From Emiliania huxleyi CCMP1516 (Eukaryota; Haptophyta; Isochrysidales; Noelaerhabdaceae): DNA of 64,000 bases. Numbering within the stretch: the first letter of the stretch is position 1; each line of letters begins with the position of its first letter. The stretch lies in the NCBI RefSeq assembly GCF_000372725.1, contig NW_005201240.1:249337-313336 (forward strand). Direction: 5' to 3'. The notes below the pieces were generated by a model. It was not told where the DNA came from, ran no database searches, and worked only from the letters and a program-made list of their open reading frames with translations. Of this stretch, positions 59,984 to 64,000 are shown in pieces. Made by a program: the position numbers and the translations under genes.

Positions 59984-60620
59984 ATATCAAAGATAAGGCG
60001 CGTCGGCCGAGTCCCACGGCGCTTCGCACCGGGAGCTTGTCGAAGGGGGGGACGAGGCGCCAAGAGATGCAACGGCTCGCCACCGGCGGGGCGGGGCGGT
60101 CGCCGCAACTTTCACGCGCGACCTTTATCATCGTTGACCGCAGCGCCCATGTCGAAACGTGGGCTGGATGCGAGACTCCTTGCCCATGTGCCCGAATGCT
60201 GCGCTGCGGTGCACCGTCCTCCCATCCCTCGCTTCGCTGTCTGCTTTCTTTTAGCTTTCTTTCTTTCTCGCCCTAAAATTCTTTCTTTCTTTCTTTCTGC
60301 GGCGCTGTGTCGGCTGAGGTGGTTTCAGAGGATGTAAAGTGTAGAGCGAGGAGGGTGCGCGGCGAACCAGTTTAGACCAGTTTAGACCACTGCTAAAACA
60401 CGTAACCAGATTAGTCCTGTTTACGATAAACTGGGTCTAATGTAAACCTGGTGTTTCTAATGGGTCCTCCCCCCCCCCCCCCCCCCCCGCGCGGCAGCGC
60501 GCACCTTTCCTGGAATACCCTCGGACCGACCCAGGTGGCCGGCCGGGTAAAACCCGGGTATACCCGATAATTCTCAGGTATCCCCGAAAAATACCCGAAG
60601 CGGAGCATGAGGAGCCACTC
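59984..60620. other. Intergenic with TTTC, C-run and ATACCCG repeats
   Basis: TTTCTTTC runs (60245-60298), AGTTTAGACC twice (60369-60390), a 24-nt C-run (60465-60488), and GGGTATACCCGATA/GGTATCCCCGA/ATACCCGAA words (60546-60600). No gene. Confidence 0.5.
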
Positions 60621-61043
60621 GTGACCTTTGAGGACGCGGGGGACGTGCTGGGCATGGTGGAGGCGCCGCTGCTCGTGCCGGACGGGTTCAAGGTTGTCGC
60701 GGCCTCGCCGACGGAGGAGCAGCTCGACCCGACCAACCCGGCCAGCGACGCGCTCATCGAGCAGCGCATCATGGTCCGCTTCGAGCACTACGGCTGGTGC
60801 GTGGGCACGGTTACGGCCAAGGTGAACGACGGCCGGCGCACGATCGAGCGTGACCGCGTCAACTTCGTCGCCAAGTTCGACGTTGACAACGGCGCGGCGA
60901 CGGACCTCTCGCTCGAGTCGTCGATGTACGACGGCTCGCCGTCGGCAGAGTACGAGTCGTGGCTGCTGTTCGAGCCTGTTCTGGCGCCGACGGAGGCGGC
61001 GGCCCTGGCAGCGGCGGCCGGCGGCGCAATCGTCGCCGTGTGA
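60621..61043 (+). CDS. Hypothetical protein, 5'-incomplete
   Basis: 140 codons, with no ATG at the 5' end (the first ATG is at 60654). The frame is protein-like: LIEQRIMVRFEHYGWCVGTV ... VNFVAKFDVD. The MVRFEHYGWCVGTV run recalls SH3/Tudor-like strands such as those at the C-terminus of the neighbouring PARP-like protein. Upstream sequence is simple repeats. It may be a last exon or a fragment left by an insertion. Confidence 0.4.
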   Translation: MTFEDAGDVLGMVEAPLLVPDGFKVVAASPTEEQLDPTNPASDALIEQRIMVRFEHYGWCVGTVTAKVNDGRRTIERDRVNFVAKFDVDNGAATDLSLESSMYDGSPSAEYESWLLFEPVLAPTEAAALAAAAGGAIVAV

Positions 61044-61595
61044 ACACAGCGCCATAGGAGGTATTTTCTTCTCAATAACAAGGCTGTGAAGAGGTCGGAC
61101 CGGCTGGGGCCGGGCGGTGGGCGGTGGGCTGCCTTGGCGCTTGGGGGGATGGGCTGTGGCACGGTCCGAGTCGTAGGGCCGGTGCCGCCTGGATGCCGTT
61201 CTGATCATTCCTGCGACCTTTGTAGGGATCCTAGTCTTCCGTCCGAGGTCGGGCTGAGGGAGGACTGATGAGCCGCGTCACTGTCCCTGTGCCTGCGTCT
61301 CGCGCCTTGGTTGCGGGGGGGGAGCGGAAAGGAGGAACCTCTTCCCAAGAGCACCACTCTTGGAGCGCCGCCACTACCACCCAGAGCGCTGCAAGCAGCG
61401 CCGGGCAATGACGGCTTACCGCCCTCTGTCTGCTGCTAGTGTTCTGGCGGGCCCAGCGGCCGGTGTTCTGAACGTTCTGAGAACGCATTCCGAGCCTTGC
61501 CATTCTGATCATTCCCCTTACCTTGCCAACTCAGGCGCAGAGACCGGTACTCGAGTAGGAGCGGAACCCTAAGGTAGTGGCCGAACGTCAGCGTC
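61044..61595. other. Intergenic, 5' flank of the PARP-like gene
   Basis: No gene called. CTGATCATTCC occurs twice (61200, 61505). Confidence 0.4.
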
Positions 61596-62345
61596 ATGGA
61601 GGCTAGGCCCTCTGAGTGGGTGGGCGACGAGCACATCGCCGACGTTCAGCCACACTCGCAGGAGTACTGCGCAATTTCCTCATTGCTGTCGAGGGGCCTC
61701 CCCAACCTGCGGATCAATCGAATCGAGCGCGTCCAGAAACCGGAGCAGTGGGAGAAGTATATCGACAGGGTGAAGGTCATGAACAAGTACCATGACGGCG
61801 CCAACGAGACCCTGCTGCTCCACGGCACCGGCGAGCACCCGCCCCACGATGTCCTCAAGCACGGGGATGGACTGGACCCGCGATTCAGCACCGGCAAAGG
61901 GTTTTACGGCCGTGGAACGTACCTGGCCGAGTCACCCGCGTACCCTATTGCCGGCCGCTACGTGCATCACACGAAAGGGAAGCTGCAGCTGGTGGTAGTG
62001 AGGGCTGCCCTCGGCGTGTCCCAAAACCTGGGCTTTCGCGTGGATGACGACACCCGCGAAATGACCATGCCTGGCCAGCAGCCTAACAACCGCGACCGCC
62101 ATTACGACTCGGTCCGTGCGGGGCCGCACCGCCCGTACCTGTCCGGGCCTGGCTCGGGCAGCATCGGTGGCGACGACCCGGATTCGTCTATCATCCACGT
62201 TGTCTACCAAAACAACCAAATGTACCCCGCCTACATCGTCACGTTCGACATGGGCGGCGGTGATTTGGGCGACGGCCGCTCGCACAAGCGTGCGAAGAAC
62301 ATGAGCGGCAACGGCGGCGGCGTCGGCGGAGGCGCCGGCCGCAGA

Positions 62346-62376
<31 letters not shown>

Positions 62377-62855
62377 GCATGTTTTCGGCCACGGCGGCGG
62401 CCCCAGCAGTGGCCCCAGCGGTGGCCAACTCATCCGCCAATAGCAGCAGTTGCAGTGGCGGCGGCCCCCGCGCATTCGCAGTGGGCGAGCGCGTGACGTA
62501 CCTCAACGCGGAGAAGCAGCCCGTCCGCCAGGCCATCGTCACGCACGCTGACGTGTCAGCGGGCTGCTACACGATCGAGTACGAAAAGAACACAACTGCC
62601 GCTCGGCTGCATTACCCCCCTGACGATGACGACGACCGCGGCGTCGTCGGCCGTGGCGGGGTGGTGCCGCGGCTGGGGCGCGCGCTGCGCAAGGGCGACG
62701 ACGTGTTTTACGAGGAGAGCAAATCTGGCGCACGGCTTCCGGCGGTCATCATCATGGTCGAGAGCCCCACTACCAACGATGAGGGGGGCCGGCCGGCCTA
62801 TGTCGTCGCGGTCCGCCAGACGACGGGCGCGATCCGCCTCCTAGGTACCTCCTAG
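61596..62855 (+). CDS. PARP-like mono-ADP-ribosyltransferase with SH3/Tudor-like C-terminus
   Basis: 419 residues, intronless. The ART fold is recognised by LLLHGTGE (NAD-binding His, about residue 76), KGFYGRGTYLAESP (Tyr, about 109) and NNQMYPAYIVTF near the end of the domain. The third catalytic position, Glu in polymerising PARPs, is Asn here, which predicts mono-ADP-ribosylation or loss of activity. A Gly-rich linker from (GGC)n follows. The C-terminal ~130 residues hold two similar strands (GERVTYLNAEKQPVRQAIV and KGDDVFYEESKSGARLPAVI) like SH3/Tudor modules. The protein may be nuclear (SHKRAK basic patch before the linker). No WWE or ankyrin domain is present. Confidence 0.82.
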
Positions 62856-63329
62856 GGGGCCTAGGCGCCTGCCGGGCAAACATGGAGACGGCAAGCCTGC
62901 CGCTCCTTTCCTTAAAGTTCCTGTCACCTGTGGCGGTGGCGGGCCGCTATACCTCCCATTCCCATGTCCCATGCATCTCTCTCTGTACGTTGTAACCATA
63001 ATCCCATGTTCCTTCGAGAGAGGATTTGTTTTATTTTTTCTTCTTCTTCTGTGCTCTGAGGAGAGGGAGAGAGATTTCTACAAAGAAAGAAGAAGCCAAG
63101 GCGACAGGGATGGGAGGACGGCACGCCGCCACCACACAGGGATTTCAAGGAGAGGAGTGTTGTGGTGCTATACAGTCGCCCACCCGATTCATAAATTTCT
63201 TCTTTTCTCGGAGATCTCGGCGCCCCCCGCAAGTTCGGGGGGGCACGGATCAATTCCTGGTGCTAGCGCAAGGCAGGAACATTGGTTGTCGCAACCATCT
63301 CCTGTGTGCCCGCCTTTCTCAGGACACAG
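62856..63329. other. Intergenic
   Basis: TTCTTCTTCTT run at 63037-63050, then GAGAGGGAGAGAGA. No gene called. Confidence 0.4.
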
Positions 63330-64000
63330 ATGGTTCCAGCGTACGACTGTGGGGCTGGCGCCGACGACGCCGGCGGCTCGCCGCTCGCAGCGCAGCGGTG
63401 GTGGCTTGACTTCTGCCGAAAGTGCCCCGTCGGGCGCGGCCACGAGCCAAAGCTTGGCGGCGAGCTGTTCCCGTGGGCCCATGCTCGCGAGCCCGTCCAC
63501 GGCTGCATCCAGGCGACGCTCTTGTTCGAGACGCTCGTCGTCTGGGGGCACGGCCAGCTGGTGGGGCGGTGGGGAGGGCCCCGGCACCCGTCCCTCCCCG
63601 ACGGGGACGGCGCAGCGCCCACACTCGAGGAGGTGGGGGAGGTGTGGAATCGGACGCCGCAGCGGCAGCTGAGGGAGAAGCTGAGGTGGGCGCACGAACA
63701 TCTCTCTGGCGCGCGACCATTTGCAGACCGCCGCAACCCGATCCTCCACTTTGTGCGCACGTACCTGACTTCTCACGCCGCCAGAGAGAGGCTGGTCGAC
63801 CGGCTGCTAGATGACGACGAGGAGGGGGAGGACGCGGCGGGCCAGTACGAGGACTCGTCCTGTCGTCCCGTCAAGCTCCTCGACCTTCGTGTAGGGACCT
63901 GTCTCGATGCTATCCCCTATATTGCTCCCCCTTCATGCCTTTTCCACTTCATTTACTGCTGTTCTCTTTCCTCTTATTCCCCTCCTCCTATTCGTCACCC
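63330..64000 (+). CDS. Possible SAM-dependent methyltransferase, N-terminal part
   Basis: The frame from the ATG at 63330 is open to the window edge. The first ~185 codons look protein-like (AAQRWWLDFCRKCP ... LREKLRWAHEHLSGARPF ... PILHFVRTYLTSHAARERLV) and lead into RPVKLLDL, which resembles motif I of a class I methyltransferase. A donor at about 63888-63890 would begin an intron there, and the rest of motif I would be beyond the window. Helical N-terminus followed by LLD is reminiscent of BMT2/SAMTOR-type enzymes, but this is weak. Confidence 0.4.
   Translation, partial: MVPAYDCGAGADDAGGSPLAAQRWWLDFCRKCPVGRGHEPKLGGELFPWAHAREPVHGCIQATLLFETLVVWGHGQLVGRWGGPRHPSLPDGDGAAPTLEEVGEVWNRTPQRQLREKLRWAHEHLSGARPFADRRNPILHFVRTYLTSHAARERLVDRLLDDDEEGEDAAGQYEDSSCRPVKLLDLRVGTCLDAIPYIAPPSCLFHFIYCCSLSSYSPPPIRH

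Overview
The window is nuclear DNA from a GC-rich, intron-rich unicellular eukaryote. Several features point to a photosynthetic alga with a red-lineage secondary plastid: a Tat-type thylakoid-lumen precursor behind a signal/transit leader (10598-10996), a probably plastid-targeted 16S rRNA methyltransferase with a signal-like leader (2988-4021), and a prolyl 4-hydroxylase with ShKT modules (16266-18075). A haptophyte (Emiliania/Gephyrocapsa type) or a pelagophyte fits best. This is inference, since no rRNA or organelle marker is present. One 100-base assembly gap (13103-13202) lies inside a gene.

Layout. 0-4 kb: secreted trypsin-like protease (-), uracil-DNA glycosylase (+), RsmD-type methyltransferase (-). 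4.6-8.4 kb: non-coding, with repeats and a 41-bp palindrome. 8.4-12 kb: Gly/Tyr-rich protein, lumenal protein, LSM1. 12.4-15.1 kb: secreted sulfatase with a Pro linker and Cys-rich modules. 16.3-20.7 kb: prolyl 4-hydroxylase and an EamA/DMT transporter. 23.4-25.8 kb: an AT-richer array of about 46 copies of a ~12-bp motif in alternating orientation. 26.6-31.4 kb: small membrane protein, EF-hand-like protein, and a PAN/C-type-lectin receptor with a membrane anchor. 31.9-33.7 kb: PP2C phosphatase. 33.84-46.70 kb: a segment bounded by a perfect 179-bp inverted repeat, carrying a RecQ-like helicase, two intronless unknown genes and a 4-kb higher-order repeat array. 47.6-64 kb: hypothetical gene, PX-domain protein, secreted TIM-barrel-like protein flanked by direct repeats, amino-acid permease, FAD monooxygenase, PARP-like ADP-ribosyltransferase, and the start of a possible methyltransferase.

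The dominant theme is intron structure. I resolved about 43 introns by keeping protein-family motifs and reading frame intact. About half begin with GC rather than GT, and many sit between direct repeats of the exon junction. One is a 77-bp tandem duplication. Unrelated genes share repeat-rich intron interiors. This is the footprint expected of recent intron gain by duplication or by introner-like elements. The second theme is a candidate large mobile element around the helicase gene.

The genes do not form an operon-like pathway. Several products are secreted or surface proteins (protease, sulfatase, hydroxylase, lectin receptor, Gly/Tyr-rich protein) and would fit a cell-covering or extracellular-matrix role. 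That link is inference.
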